Shown here in pieces: positions 40,310-48,624 of a DNA stretch of 58,656 nucleotides (the first letter of the stretch is position 1; each line of letters starts with the position of its first letter). The position numbers were made by a program, and so were the translations under genes. The notes under the pieces were generated by a model. That model did not search any database. It had not been told where the DNA came from and saw nothing but the letters and a program-made list of their open reading frames with translations. The DNA comes from a virus, in the IMG/VR virus record IMGVR_UViG_3300043119_000255, positions 1 to 58,656 of that record; one strand, written 5' to 3'.

Positions 40310-40641
40310 GTGGTAATTTTGTCAAAGCCAAATGAGGCACACCGATAGAGCGTACCGTCATGGTCGGCGACAATATCACCGACAGACATGGACGAGCAAG
40401 GACCGAGTTTCTCGACCCGATTGAACAACGAACTCTCTTGCCACAGGTTCATGGCTTCGAATGCTTGCTCGAACCCATCTACATCAACGTTAGCAACGTG
40501 AGTGTAATATTGGAAGTTTTCAGCTTTGAAAGTGCGCTCGAAACTACGGTCGAAATACGCCTGAATGCGGACACTGGTTTCGCCGTTATTGACAGCGGTA
40601 ATTTCAGCATCTGTTAGCTGGATTTGGTAAACTTTAATCAT
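40306..40641 (-). CDS. Conserved phage protein (111 aa)
   Basis: MIKVYQIQLTDAEITAVNNGE ... FEQAFEAMNLW ... KLGPCSSMSVGDIVADHDGTLYRCASFGF. 'YQIQLTD-E' and 'SSMSVGDI' are blocks common in T4-like and other tailed phage proteins. Its C-terminal SSMSVGDIV resembles a small binding loop. Function unknown. Confidence 0.75.
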   Translation of the reverse strand: MIKVYQIQLTDAEITAVNNGETSVRIQAYFDRSFERTFKAENFQYYTHVANVDVDGFEQAFEAMNLWQESSLFNRVEKLGPCSSMSVGDIVADHDGTLYRCASFGFDKITT

Positions 40642-40674
40642 AACGAATCACTTTCTCTTTCTGACTACTCTTAC

Positions 40675-40702
40675 ATCCTAGCAGATTCGCAGAGAAAGTC
40701 AA
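40675..40702 (-). promoter_or_regulatory. GANTC-spacer early promoter
   Basis: TTGACT (40702-40697), 16-nt spacer, weak TAGGAT (40680-40675), GAATC 3 nt before the -10. Drives 40306-40641. Confidence 0.7.
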
Positions 40703-40710
40703 GTGGTATT

Positions 40711-41028
40711 TTAGCCCATCAGAGAGCCCCCGGCTTTCTTACGTGCTTTTTCCACTGCATCTCGTGTCTTGATTGCTTTATGGTCTTTCTTACCATATTG
40801 CTGCGCCAGAGGACTATTTGGATTCGCTTCTGAAATCTTAGACATCACTTCCTTGAAGTGATCCGGCACCTTGCCGCCGCCATCTGACCCCGTGGCATGC
40901 ACAAAGTTCACTTGTTTATAAACTATGCGGATGGCACCGTCCGCAGTAAGTTCTTTCATGTCTTCATAAGACATTTTTTCTTCCCACTCTTCACCGGTTT
41001 CTACATTCATTAGATCATATACTGGCAT
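40711..41028 (-). CDS. T4-like phage protein, FmdB-like layout
   Basis: 105 residues. MPVYDLMNVETGEEWEEKMSYEDMKELTADGAIRIVY and ...LAQQYGKKDHKAIKTRDAVEKARKKAGG match the usual ends of a T4-like phage family that recalls FmdB but without its cysteines. Function unknown. Confidence 0.75.
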   Translation of the reverse strand: MPVYDLMNVETGEEWEEKMSYEDMKELTADGAIRIVYKQVNFVHATGSDGGGKVPDHFKEVMSKISEANPNSPLAQQYGKKDHKAIKTRDAVEKARKKAGGSLMG

Positions 41029-41058
41029 GTTATTCTTTCGTTACTATTACGTTATTTT

Positions 41059-41087
41059 ACTATACGATATTATTCAGGATTAATCAA
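41059..41087 (-). promoter_or_regulatory. Sigma70-like promoter
   Basis: TTGATT (41087-41082), 17-nt spacer, TATAGT (41064-41059). No GANTC in the spacer. Drives 40711-41028. Confidence 0.55.
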
Positions 41088-41528
41088 TAGTTTTTTGAGA
41101 CAATATGCATTTTTGATATCATTGTCAGAAATTATCCAGTCGCTTGTTAGGGTAAATCCAGCAGCCTCATATGTTTTTCTGCTGGTATCACGAGGAAAAC
41201 TCCATATTCCATTGCAATTCAGTTGTTGCGCTTTAGTAATACCGGCAGTCAGTAATGGAACACCCAGTCCCTTTCCTCGATATTCTTTTTCTATCCATAG
41301 TCCTCTACTTCTGTAAAGATTGTCCGGAGTAGTGTGGCCGCTGTTGACGCCGACAATTTTATCATCGACCAGCAAAGCAAAATATGTGATATTAGGAATA
41401 TAGTCTAAACCGAAATATCCGCCACCATACCGCATACAGCTATGAGGTTCTAATGTTTCTTTGTTACTCCACGGCCAAAGACTTCGCCAGAATGGAATGA
41501 TTTGTTCAAATGAAATTTCAGTTATCAT
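41070..41528 (-). CDS. GNAT-family acetyltransferase
   Basis: 152 residues. Acetyl-CoA loop RGLWIEKEYRGKGLGVPLLTAGI (R-x-x-G-x-G), then TYEAAGF near the C-terminus. Acetylates an amine on a small molecule, protein or antibiotic; the substrate is not identifiable. Minus-strand neighbour of the plus-strand modification island. Confidence 0.82.
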   Translation of the reverse strand: MITEISFEQIIPFWRSLWPWSNKETLEPHSCMRYGGGYFGLDYIPNITYFALLVDDKIVGVNSGHTTPDNLYRSRGLWIEKEYRGKGLGVPLLTAGITKAQQLNCNGIWSFPRDTSRKTYEAAGFTLTSDWIISDNDIKNAYCLKKLLINPE

Positions 41529-41571
41529 AAAGTTATATATAATCTATACAAAGAATTAATATGAGTGTTTC

Positions 41572-42201
41572 ATGGCCAGTATTACGGACCTAGTTTCAAA
41601 TTTCGGTGATATCATAGAGCTTGATTACCAGTGGAATCTAGGTGACCCAGAAAAATTAATATCGCATCCTGGATGGGTGAAGTATAATCCCCGTAAAGAC
41701 GGATACAATCGATATGGACTTTCTGTTACAAGCGCGGACGGCGGTTTCTCTGGAATTCCAGATTTGGATTCCCTTCGCGAATATAATAGAATTAACAACA
41801 CAACTTTCACTGAGGCTGACTTCAATAAGAAAACCAGTATCGTATCTCGCTATCAAGAATTAGAGCAAATTCTCAATCTATTTGGAAATGATTGTGGCCG
41901 ATGTCACTTTCTTCGTTTGGACCGCGGCGGATTTTTCCCGCCGCATCGCGATAACGGCACATCTTTGCCTAGCAAGACCTTTAGAATAATTGTCCCTCTT
42001 CATAATTTCGGCAAACATCAAGTTAAATGGATACAAGAGGATAAAGTCCTAAATTTTGAAATCGGCAGAGCCTACTTTGTTAATACAACAAAAGAGCATT
42101 CTGTCTTTTCCTTTGTAGATAATTCTATCATGTTTGTGATGAATATTATGGCGACAGAAAATAGCATTCAACAAGTAGCAAATAATGCCAAAATTTTATG
42201 A
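41572..42201 (+). CDS. 2OG-Fe(II) oxygenase/aspartyl-hydroxylase-like, copy 2
   Basis: 209 residues. FPPHRDNG (H-x-D) and FVNTTKEHSVFSF (distal His) with an R in FRIIVPLHNF between, on a beta-helix layout as in aspartyl/asparaginyl hydroxylases. Plus strand, directly before the PP-loop gene, which it overlaps by 17 nt. Substrate unknown. Confidence 0.75.
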   Translation: MASITDLVSNFGDIIELDYQWNLGDPEKLISHPGWVKYNPRKDGYNRYGLSVTSADGGFSGIPDLDSLREYNRINNTTFTEADFNKKTSIVSRYQELEQILNLFGNDCGRCHFLRLDRGGFFPPHRDNGTSLPSKTFRIIVPLHNFGKHQVKWIQEDKVLNFEIGRAYFVNTTKEHSVFSFVDNSIMFVMNIMATENSIQQVANNAKIL

Positions 42202-43180
42202 TGAATGGATAACATCTAGTATTGATGGTAATGCTATGGTATGGAAATTGAATCTCACGCCCGACGAAATAGATTCAATTGACCCCAGCGACATTTCGAA
42301 ATACTCAATCGATGCAGTAAATACATTGTTGCCAAATTTGGGGGCAAGGCCCGCTGTTTGTTTGAGTGGAGGAATAGACAGTCAAGTCATGGTTGACTGT
42401 TTCATTAGAGCTGGTGTTTCTTTCGATGTTGTCATAATGAGATTTCCTGATAATCTAAATTGGCATGACATCAAAACTGCCATAGAATTTTGTGATAGCA
42501 GAAAATTACCATATACGTTTATAGATATAGATGTTATCAGATTTCTTAGTAGAGATTTAATCTCGTTTGCTGACAAGTATGATGTCAGTAGTCCACAATT
42601 TGCAACACACTTTAAAATGTTTGAGAAACTTCAAGAGTTGGGATATACTTCTGCGGTGTGCGGAGGAAATACTCTTCTAAACACAGCCGATGGCTGGATT
42701 TATCCTACTACTAAAGAGCAAAATGACTGGAGAAGTTTTTCAGAGAGATCCAACTTTTATGTCATGGGAGATTTTCTATCATATCACTGGAAGTTTTCTC
42801 TTGCGTTTAGTTGTCACCAAGAAAAATCAAATCTAATTGACAAAACAAAAATTAATTTATTATCGAATGTGGCCAATCATGATGCTCTAGTATCAGATAG
42901 GTATAAAATAAAAGTTTCCGGTTTCATGTCGGCTGGGTTCGATATAATTCCACAAGAGGCAAAATTTACTGGCTTCGAGGAAGTAAAGGAAAAAATCAAA
43001 GACCATGATACTGGTGATGGTTGGGCGTTCGAGAAAAGATTTAGATTTCCTTTGCGTCTAAAAAATCCCACTCCAAATGTCAACAAGTTTCAATTATCTA
43101 ATGAACAGGAAATAGCGTTAAATGCGCTATATGATAAATGTGTTTTTTCTAGGCAATCCTCTACCTGGATTACTGATTAA
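42185..43180 (+). CDS. PP-loop ATP-pyrophosphatase (asparagine-synthase-like)
   Basis: 331 residues. PP-loop SGGIDSQ near residue 60 (AVCLSGGIDSQVMVD), the hallmark of ATP pyrophosphatases that adenylate a substrate. There is no N-terminal glutaminase domain, so ammonia or another nucleophile would be used. The overlap with the 2OG gene suggests a two-step modification of one substrate (inference). Could relate to asparagine synthase or a tRNA-thiolation enzyme; not resolved. Confidence 0.78.
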   Translation: MPKFYDEWITSSIDGNAMVWKLNLTPDEIDSIDPSDISKYSIDAVNTLLPNLGARPAVCLSGGIDSQVMVDCFIRAGVSFDVVIMRFPDNLNWHDIKTAIEFCDSRKLPYTFIDIDVIRFLSRDLISFADKYDVSSPQFATHFKMFEKLQELGYTSAVCGGNTLLNTADGWIYPTTKEQNDWRSFSERSNFYVMGDFLSYHWKFSLAFSCHQEKSNLIDKTKINLLSNVANHDALVSDRYKIKVSGFMSAGFDIIPQEAKFTGFEEVKEKIKDHDTGDGWAFEKRFRFPLRLKNPTPNVNKFQLSNEQEIALNALYDKCVFSRQSSTWITD

Positions 43181-43849
43181 TCTCGTGCCGTTTTCAGACT
43201 TGTCGTAAGTTTCAGTGCCGCCGTGAATCCAAATTATTTCAGATAGGTCTAAGTCTTCGTATAGCGTGTATTCTCCTGCATACGGGTCATTAGTTGGTGC
43301 GGTACCTGTAATCAAGATTTTTTGTTTGCCACTATCTTCGGCTAACCATTTTTCTAATACGCCACGCTCTTGTTCATAAAACGCATTCATCTCTTCTAAC
43401 GTAACAAAATATCTAAATTTGGTATTACAACATTCACCGTCTTTTAGATAACGTGGTCGAGGAGTGCCAAAAACTCTTTCAAGTTTAGGTGAAATTTCAT
43501 TCACTTTTGGCCAGCCCACCAGAGTTAAAATATCATAGTCGTCAATCACAAAAGGTTTCTTAGAATAATATAGATTCTTTAGTGGACTATTCTCATATCT
43601 AACTCGCATACCGCTATATAGAATATCTGGCACTTCGGTATTGTAATCTATTGGTCCCGTATTCAATATGAATTTGATGTCGGGATACTTTTCTACCAAA
43701 GTCTCACAATACAGTAAGGAACGTTTCATTCGATTTGAAAATCCACCACAAAAAATTACCAGATCTACAGCATCAGGAATGACTTCATCTTCTTCTGGAG
43801 TAAATTCGTGGAACTTCAAATCTAAATTACTTAAAACGTGGACTAGCAT
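43127..43849 (-). CDS. Degenerate calcineurin-like phosphoesterase (active-site residues lost)
   Basis: 240 residues. Follows the fold of T4-like metallophosphoesterases: LSNLDLKFHEF where active members read SDLHLEF; FCGGFSN for GD; LNTGPIDYN for GNHE; ITGTAPTND for THHxP; IIWIHGGTETYD for WIHGHTH; and TRLISNPGRG at the end. All the metal-binding Asp and His positions appear replaced. It is therefore probably a non-catalytic homologue. Its 3' end overlaps the end of the PP-loop gene on the other strand by 54 nt. Confidence 0.7.
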   Translation of the reverse strand: MLVHVLSNLDLKFHEFTPEEDEVIPDAVDLVIFCGGFSNRMKRSLLYCETLVEKYPDIKFILNTGPIDYNTEVPDILYSGMRVRYENSPLKNLYYSKKPFVIDDYDILTLVGWPKVNEISPKLERVFGTPRPRYLKDGECCNTKFRYFVTLEEMNAFYEQERGVLEKWLAEDSGKQKILITGTAPTNDPYAGEYTLYEDLDLSEIIWIHGGTETYDKSENGTRLISNPGRGLPRKNTFII

Positions 43850-43859
43850 AACGTGCCTT

Positions 43860-43867
43860 TATAAATA
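43860..43867 (+). promoter_or_regulatory. Late promoter box (TATAAATA)
   Basis: Exact octamer on the plus strand, 43 nt before the subtilase ATG at 43910. No -35 element needed for T4-like late transcription. Confidence 0.55.
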
Positions 43868-43909
43868 TAATAGAATTTACCTTGTTAATCTTAGATAGGA
43901 TTATATCAA

Positions 43910-45616
43910 ATGCAATACCAATTAACCTTCTCTACCATTGAGAATAGAAACGTTTTTGCAGAAAAGTGCGGTTTAGCAACTTCTGAATCAGAAACTATTT
44001 ATATTCCCTTAGCCCTTCTTGGTGTCGCTAAAGCAGACGCCAACGTTCAAGGTATTGTTCTTGACGGCGAGGGTGAGCTAACAGTTATCATCAATACAGA
44101 TGATGCCGCAGTTTTAGAGACGGTGACAATCGAAGAAGATTTGGGCGAGGGCGTCTATGTAGTGAAGACTTCTGACCCGCTTGCATTATATGACTTAGTT
44201 GCTGGTAAAATGGACCCAGCCGATGCACCGGTAAAATTGATGAGTGAGTTGTCGGGAGAAACTACCGACCTATCCTCACAAGATGCACAATGGGCAAGAA
44301 TCCGTATCACATCTCGTTATCGTCCTTTCCCTACCAGCTTTGAAAAAATCTCTTCCGATTATAAATCAAAGCCAGAAATCTTTGTTATCGATTCTGGTAT
44401 CAATTTCAATCATGCCGAATTTCAAGACGATGCACTAGAAGTCGTAGATTTCTTCAAGATAAACGCAATTGCCAATTACGCTGACAATTTAGGTCACGGA
44501 ACGGCCATTGCTTCTACAATCGCTGGTAAGAATGTTGGTCTACAACAACATGCAAAATTGATGAACGTCAAAACTTTTGACCTCAATCAAAAGCCAACTC
44601 TACTCGACTTGGGTGCAGCTATCGACACAATTCTTGCGCACCATCAAAATACACCTACTGTGCCCAAAGTAGTCAATTGCTCATGGTTAGTACCAAAGAG
44701 CTTTTACCTAGAGCAAAAAATTCAAAGCCTAATCAATTCAGGTATCACTGTTGTTGCCGCTGCAGGTAACTTCGGAGACGATGTTGCACTTTATTCGCCA
44801 GCCGGTATGGCAAATGTTATTACGGTTGCCGCGTCAGATAGTGACGATATTGCAGCAGGTTTCAATAACTTTGCCACTTCGAGTGATGTCACAACCAACT
44901 TTGGTCAAGTTGTAGATATCTTTGCACCAGGTGTTCAAGTTACCGTAGCAGATGTTGCTGGAGCATATGTCAAGACAGATGGTACTTCTATCTCAGCAGG
45001 TTTTGTTAGTGGTGCAGCGGCGGCACTAATGTCAGTAGCAAATTCTGTGCAGACACCAGAAACTGTATTGAATCTTCTGGTACAGGATTCTACGAAGGGT
45101 GTTCTTCTAGTAGACAATGCAAAATTTTCAAGCAATCAGAACAGAATGATTCACTTGGTTGATGGTAATGGCGAAATCGCAAACTATGGCGATCTAGATT
45201 TCTATATGGGCATCTTCAACGATACCACAGAAACCATGGACGGAGATATCAACAATCTGGCATTTGGTTCTGCTACGGATATTTTCGGAAATTCGGCGGC
45301 ATACAGTCTGGTATGGGATAACGAAGATATCAAAACGAAGTATGAACAATATGTCGCTCTAAATTCTGAGACTGGCGAATTTAATATCTCGAAGCCACTG
45401 GAAACTTTACCAGAGGGGCAAACACTTGAAATCGTCAAATTCAAGATTCGACAAACTTCGACAGTAGGGGAAGCATTTTCTCCAAATCTATTCTTCTTCG
45501 CAACCGACCCTTCTCGTGATGCCAGCTATGACTATAATACAGATATTGCCTCGGCACTTGAAAATATTAACAGCCAATCATACTTTGCTGCATGGCGAGG
45601 CGCTCACATTAAGTAA
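43910..45616 (+). CDS. Subtilisin-like serine protease (S8), probable virion or maturation enzyme
   Basis: 568 residues. Catalytic triad: IFVIDSGINFNHAEF (D about 161), NLGHGTAIASTIAG (H about 196), DGTSISAGFVSGA (S about 360). The ~130 residues before the catalytic domain form a possible propeptide or structural region; the ~170 after it (DLDFYMGIFNDTTETMDG...) look like a virion module. No signal peptide, so it acts in the cytoplasm or as part of the particle. Late box upstream supports a virion role (inference). Confidence 0.88.
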   Translation: MQYQLTFSTIENRNVFAEKCGLATSESETIYIPLALLGVAKADANVQGIVLDGEGELTVIINTDDAAVLETVTIEEDLGEGVYVVKTSDPLALYDLVAGKMDPADAPVKLMSELSGETTDLSSQDAQWARIRITSRYRPFPTSFEKISSDYKSKPEIFVIDSGINFNHAEFQDDALEVVDFFKINAIANYADNLGHGTAIASTIAGKNVGLQQHAKLMNVKTFDLNQKPTLLDLGAAIDTILAHHQNTPTVPKVVNCSWLVPKSFYLEQKIQSLINSGITVVAAAGNFGDDVALYSPAGMANVITVAASDSDDIAAGFNNFATSSDVTTNFGQVVDIFAPGVQVTVADVAGAYVKTDGTSISAGFVSGAAAALMSVANSVQTPETVLNLLVQDSTKGVLLVDNAKFSSNQNRMIHLVDGNGEIANYGDLDFYMGIFNDTTETMDGDINNLAFGSATDIFGNSAAYSLVWDNEDIKTKYEQYVALNSETGEFNISKPLETLPEGQTLEIVKFKIRQTSTVGEAFSPNLFFFATDPSRDASYDYNTDIASALENINSQSYFAAWRGAHIK

Positions 45617-45618
45617 TT

Positions 45619-46359
45619 ATGTCGAAGTTGGTTTTTCAAACAGAATTGGAGGGCATGTATTTGCCCTCCAAAATATGGGTTTATAATGACTTCTTAGACG
45701 AAGATACTAGAATATGTATCAATAACTATATTAAACATAGAACTAGTGGCAAATGGAAACAAAATTTAAATGAGCAAAGAAGTTTTGTTTTCCAGGGTCA
45801 AAATATAAAGTTATGCGGTCTTTCTGGATATAGAGCATATCAAATTTTGTGGTCGCTCTCACAAATTCCAGAGTATTTTCACCAGACAAACGATACTATT
45901 GCCGACTGGGCAGAACAACATCTCAATAAAAACTTAGACCCTGTCTGTCGATTGATGATACAATCTGCTAGAAATGCAGCGCCGTTCAACGGTGACAAAA
46001 ATTGGATTCCGTTTAGAGGCATCATCAATATTTTGCCGGTGGGAGAAAATCTAGAGGCGCATCTTGATGCGGACGACCAAGTAATCGACACAGAAAAAAG
46101 CCAAGTTCATAGCTTTACATATTATGCTAATGGTGCTAATGGCGGAGATTTTTGGGCGCACGATAAGTATGATGAAGAGTTTAGATATTCACCGAGTGCA
46201 AATGATGCGTTGATTATTCAAGGTACCGGGACATATCATGGCGTCTCTAAGGTCAAAGAAAATACCAGACTTTGTATGACAATTAGGTTTATCCATGCAG
46301 ATGACTTGATTCTTCATGGTCATCCAGATAAGTTCTTATGGAAACCTAATCTAGAATAA
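45619..46359 (+). CDS. 2OG-Fe(II) oxygenase, copy 3
   Basis: 246 residues. AHLDADDQVIDT (H-x-D), GGDFWAHDKYD and YHGVSKVKENTRLCMTIRFI (distal His and 2OG Arg) in canonical order and spacing. Follows the subtilase by 2 bp on the plus strand, so it shares the late transcript and may hydroxylate a virion protein (inference). Confidence 0.8.
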   Translation: MSKLVFQTELEGMYLPSKIWVYNDFLDEDTRICINNYIKHRTSGKWKQNLNEQRSFVFQGQNIKLCGLSGYRAYQILWSLSQIPEYFHQTNDTIADWAEQHLNKNLDPVCRLMIQSARNAAPFNGDKNWIPFRGIINILPVGENLEAHLDADDQVIDTEKSQVHSFTYYANGANGGDFWAHDKYDEEFRYSPSANDALIIQGTGTYHGVSKVKENTRLCMTIRFIHADDLILHGHPDKFLWKPNLE

Positions 46360-46888
46360 CACCCTTGCAATGAATGGTATATCTTTTTTCTCTAGCGTTA
46401 GTTGTAACGGGTGTAACTAGATGTGGCTCTACCTTTGATTGGTTAATTAGACCACATGAGTTATACTCAGGAAGAAACACTTTGTATTCTTCATCATCTA
46501 GATATACATACAGTCCACCATCGTCTGGTCGCCAATCTTTATTCAAATAGAACGTTGCATTGAACATATATCTACTGTCATCGTGGATTCCAGTGGCTGC
46601 ACCAACATCCCAAATCTGATAAAAAGCAGTGAAATCATATCCTCTAATGTTCGAATCGATTTCAATTAGTTTCTGGCGAATAAGATTTTTGATATCACCA
46701 TTGATGTATTTAAATGTAATCTCACCTTGCTCATGAGGATATTCAGTAGTATTTTTTGTACCCGATGCTTCTGCAACATTGACTTTGGCTCGTGACCATG
46801 TGTGCCATCCACCTTTAAGCAATTCATTATCAAGGTCTGTGTGGATTCTTTCCAACTCATCTTCTGAGAAAACATCGGTTATAAACAT
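46346..46888 (-). CDS. 2OG-Fe(II) oxygenase, copy 4
   Basis: 180 residues, minus strand, converging on copy 3 with a 14-bp overlap. GIHDDSRYMFNATFYLNKDW (H-x-D) ... EPHLVTPVTTNAREKRYTIHC (distal His and R) with DGGLYVYL between. Also a P4H-like hydroxylase; substrate unknown. Confidence 0.8.
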   Translation of the reverse strand: MFITDVFSEDELERIHTDLDNELLKGGWHTWSRAKVNVAEASGTKNTTEYPHEQGEITFKYINGDIKNLIRQKLIEIDSNIRGYDFTAFYQIWDVGAATGIHDDSRYMFNATFYLNKDWRPDDGGLYVYLDDEEYKVFLPEYNSCGLINQSKVEPHLVTPVTTNAREKRYTIHCKGVILD

Positions 46889-46964
46889 GGCAGCTAATCT
46901 CTTGGATTTAAATACAAAAATATGGACAGTTTCACATCATGTCCAGGATGTCACACGAGTGGGA

Positions 46965-47438
46965 TTAGAAACGAAGTCCTACGCCAACAAGACCACCATG
47001 CTTGCCAACGCTACCGTCGAAATCGGTATAGCGGTATTCTACCTTAGTATAGACAGGTCCAAGAAGATTAACTTCAAGTCCGCCGCCGAGACGGAGACCC
47101 TCGAGGTCTACACCGCGAACCTGACGCCAGTTAGAGTAACCAGCTTTACCATAGAGTAGAACGTTATCGTTGATGGTATAACCTAGACGGCCAGCAACGC
47201 CAATATCACGGCGGTCAAAAACGTTGTCCGCAGTCGCTTCTACACCAACTACAACCTTACCGAGTTGAAGGTCATAACCAAGACCTGCACCATAAGTTAC
47301 ATCTGTAGGGTCAACACCCTGTGTAACATCATCGGCACCAGCAGTAACTTCTAGTCGTGGACCAGAAAAGTCGCCAGCAAATGCAGGAGTTGTAAGTGTG
47401 GCAGTGCCTAGAGCGGCTGCAATCATAAAGTTTTTCAT
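46965..47438 (-). CDS. Outer-membrane beta-barrel (OmpA/opacity-like)
   Basis: 157 residues from ATG 47438 with AAAGG ten nt upstream. Signal peptide MKNFMIAAALGTATLTTPAFA, then eight amphipathic strands ending VEYRYTDFDG...GGLVGVGLRF, with the terminal Phe recognised by the barrel-assembly machinery. Closely resembles alphaproteobacterial opacity-type porins. Likely inserted in the host outer membrane, e.g. to block superinfection (inference). Sits next to the tRNA array. Confidence 0.85.
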   Translation of the reverse strand: MKNFMIAAALGTATLTTPAFAGDFSGPRLEVTAGADDVTQGVDPTDVTYGAGLGYDLQLGKVVVGVEATADNVFDRRDIGVAGRLGYTINDNVLLYGKAGYSNWRQVRGVDLEGLRLGGGLEVNLLGPVYTKVEYRYTDFDGSVGKHGGLVGVGLRF

Positions 47439-47477
47439 ATAAGTTTTACCTTTAGTTGTTAATATAATCATAATATA

Positions 47478-47553
47478 TGGTACGGAGTGACGGGCTCGAA
47501 CCGCCGACATTCTGCGTGTAAAGCAGACGCTCTACCATCTGAGCTAACCCCGC
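47478..47553 (-). tRNA. tRNA-Val (anticodon TAC)
   Basis: 76 nt, complete cloverleaf; anticodon loop TTTACAC between TCTGC and GCAGA, T loop TTCGAGC, CCA encoded. Its first 10 nt overlap the end of the YkuK-like gene, whose TAG is read within the tRNA 5' region. Confidence 0.93.
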
Positions 47554-47984
47554 ACAACATGGTCCGCTGCATGGGTAGCAGCGAAGGAATCTGGTTTGAT
47601 TTTAGCATCAATACCCAGAGTTCCCTTAACGTAGCCGAGTGCTTCTTTGACGGCTACATTACTCTTATACTTTGGATTTGGGTTAATGTCAAGATGAATT
47701 TCCAACTTTCTTTCACCCAAAACGTCAAGTATAGATGTTGCGGCTTCAATAGCAAAACCAACTTCTGAAATTAGACGTTGACGTAAGTTACCGAAGTCAC
47801 GCATTTCAATGTTTTTATGAAAAATTCTAGCGCCGTGCTTAGAATCCATGTGAAGAATAATTACGGTTGAATACTTGGCGTACCAATGACCGTCTTTACG
47901 CTTGAATCTAATCGAATCGGCACCGATATAAACAGATGACGCTTCACTAGAATTTAGAATTGCTTCTCTTGCTTCATCATACAT
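47544..47984 (-). CDS. RNase H-like nuclease family protein (YkuK/DUF458 type)
   Basis: 146 residues. SSVYIGADSIRFK at the start, TVIILHMDSKHG, then IHLDINPNPKYKSN and IKPDSFAATHAADHVVRG, the sequence blocks of YkuK-like RNase H-fold proteins with an Asp/His acidic set. Biochemical role unknown. Its stop codon is read inside tRNA-Val, so the mRNA and tRNA share 10 nt. Confidence 0.8.
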   Translation of the reverse strand: MYDEAREAILNSSEASSVYIGADSIRFKRKDGHWYAKYSTVIILHMDSKHGARIFHKNIEMRDFGNLRQRLISEVGFAIEAATSILDVLGERKLEIHLDINPNPKYKSNVAVKEALGYVKGTLGIDAKIKPDSFAATHAADHVVRG

Positions 47985-48002
47985 ACGTCACCTGTTCATA
48001 AA

Positions 48003-48076
48003 TGGCGAAGGTGCCGGGATTCGAACCCGGAACGACGGTTTTGGAGACCGTAATGATACCATTTCACTACACCGAC
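48003..48076 (-). tRNA. tRNA-Trp (anticodon CCA)
   Basis: 74 nt, anticodon loop CTCCAAA, T loop TTCGAAT, CCA encoded. The acceptor stem is not clean: positions 2-71 and 3-70 are U.U and C.U mismatches, though the outer G1-C72 and inner pairs form. Confidence 0.88.
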
Positions 48077-48082
48077 AAAAAC

Positions 48083-48160
48083 TGGTCGGGAATGTAGGAT
48101 TCGAACCTACGACCCCCTGCTCCCAAAGCAGGTGCGCTACCCAGACTGCGCTAATCCCCG
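48083..48160 (-). tRNA. tRNA-Pro (anticodon TGG)
   Basis: 78 nt, clean acceptor (CGGGGAT/ATTCCCG), anticodon loop TTTGGGA, T loop TTCGAAT, CCA encoded. Six nt from tRNA-Trp. Confidence 0.94.
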
Positions 48161-48170
48161 AATTCTTTAA

Positions 48171-48353
48171 TTACTTTGGCTGTTCATTTTCACCAAGCGC
48201 AGGTTCCGCAGCTGGTTCCACTGCATTTGCTGTAGCAAGTGCTTCATCGGCTGCTGGGCCCGCTGCTTCTATAACGGATGGTGCTTCTGTGCTAGGCGCA
48301 CATGCCGCAGTAAGTGCTACAACTGCCGCTGCCATAAAAGTCTTGATGTTCAT
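48171..48353 (-). CDS. Entericidin-like small lipoprotein
   Basis: 60 residues: MNIKTFMAAAVVALTAAC (lipobox LTAAC) then an Ala/Glu/Pro-rich tail. AAAGGAAA precedes the ATG. Located inside the tRNA array between tRNA-Pro and tRNA-Arg. Probably an outer- or inner-membrane-anchored small protein; function unknown. Confidence 0.7.
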   Translation of the reverse strand: MNIKTFMAAAVVALTAACAPSTEAPSVIEAAGPAADEALATANAVEPAAEPALGENEQPK

Positions 48354-48374
48354 ATTATTTTCCTTTGTTGAAAA

Positions 48375-48455
48375 TGGAGCCCCCGACAGGACTCAAACCT
48401 GCATGTAATTCAGTTAACCTTTCCACTGGTTCGTAGCCAGAGGGTATACGGAGGC
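48375..48455 (-). tRNA. Atypical tRNA, probably tRNA-Arg (anticodon ACG)
   Basis: 81 nt with a paired acceptor (GCCTCCG/CGGGGGC), T arm (GCAGG-TTTGAGT-CCTGT) and CCA. The only strong internal hairpin is CTGG-CTACGAA-CCAG, which has the Arg loop CTACGAA. There is no room for a D arm before it, and about 20 nt too many after it. If called Arg, the array would be complete for all 20 amino acids. The T loop has U at position 56. Confidence 0.5.
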
Positions 48456-48457
48456 AT

Positions 48458-48531
48458 TGGAGCGGATAGTGAGACTCAAACTCACCTCTTTAGCTTGGAA
48501 GGCTAAGGCACAATCTCTATACCATACCCGC
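48458..48531 (-). tRNA. tRNA-Gly (anticodon TCC)
   Basis: 74 nt, anticodon loop CTTCCAA, acceptor GCGGGTA/TATCCGC, CCA encoded. T loop TTTGAGT like its 5' neighbour in the array. A TATAAATA box lies 8 nt upstream (48546-48539). Confidence 0.93.
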
Positions 48532-48547
48532 ATAATATTATTTATAG

Positions 48548-48624
48548 TGGCGACTCGGACGGGACTTGAACCCGCAACTTCCAGCGTGACAGGCTGGTGC
48601 TCTAACCAGTTGAACTACCGAGCC
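48548..48624 (-). tRNA. tRNA-Asp (anticodon GTC)
   Basis: 77 nt, anticodon loop CTGTCAC flanked by CCAGC/GCTGG, T loop TTCAAGT, CCA encoded. Confidence 0.93.

Noticed and set aside
48539-48546. TATAAATA box before tRNA-Gly as a late promoter
   Set aside because: It sits 8 nt from the tRNA 5' end within a run of tRNA genes and may be chance; not listed as a promoter feature.
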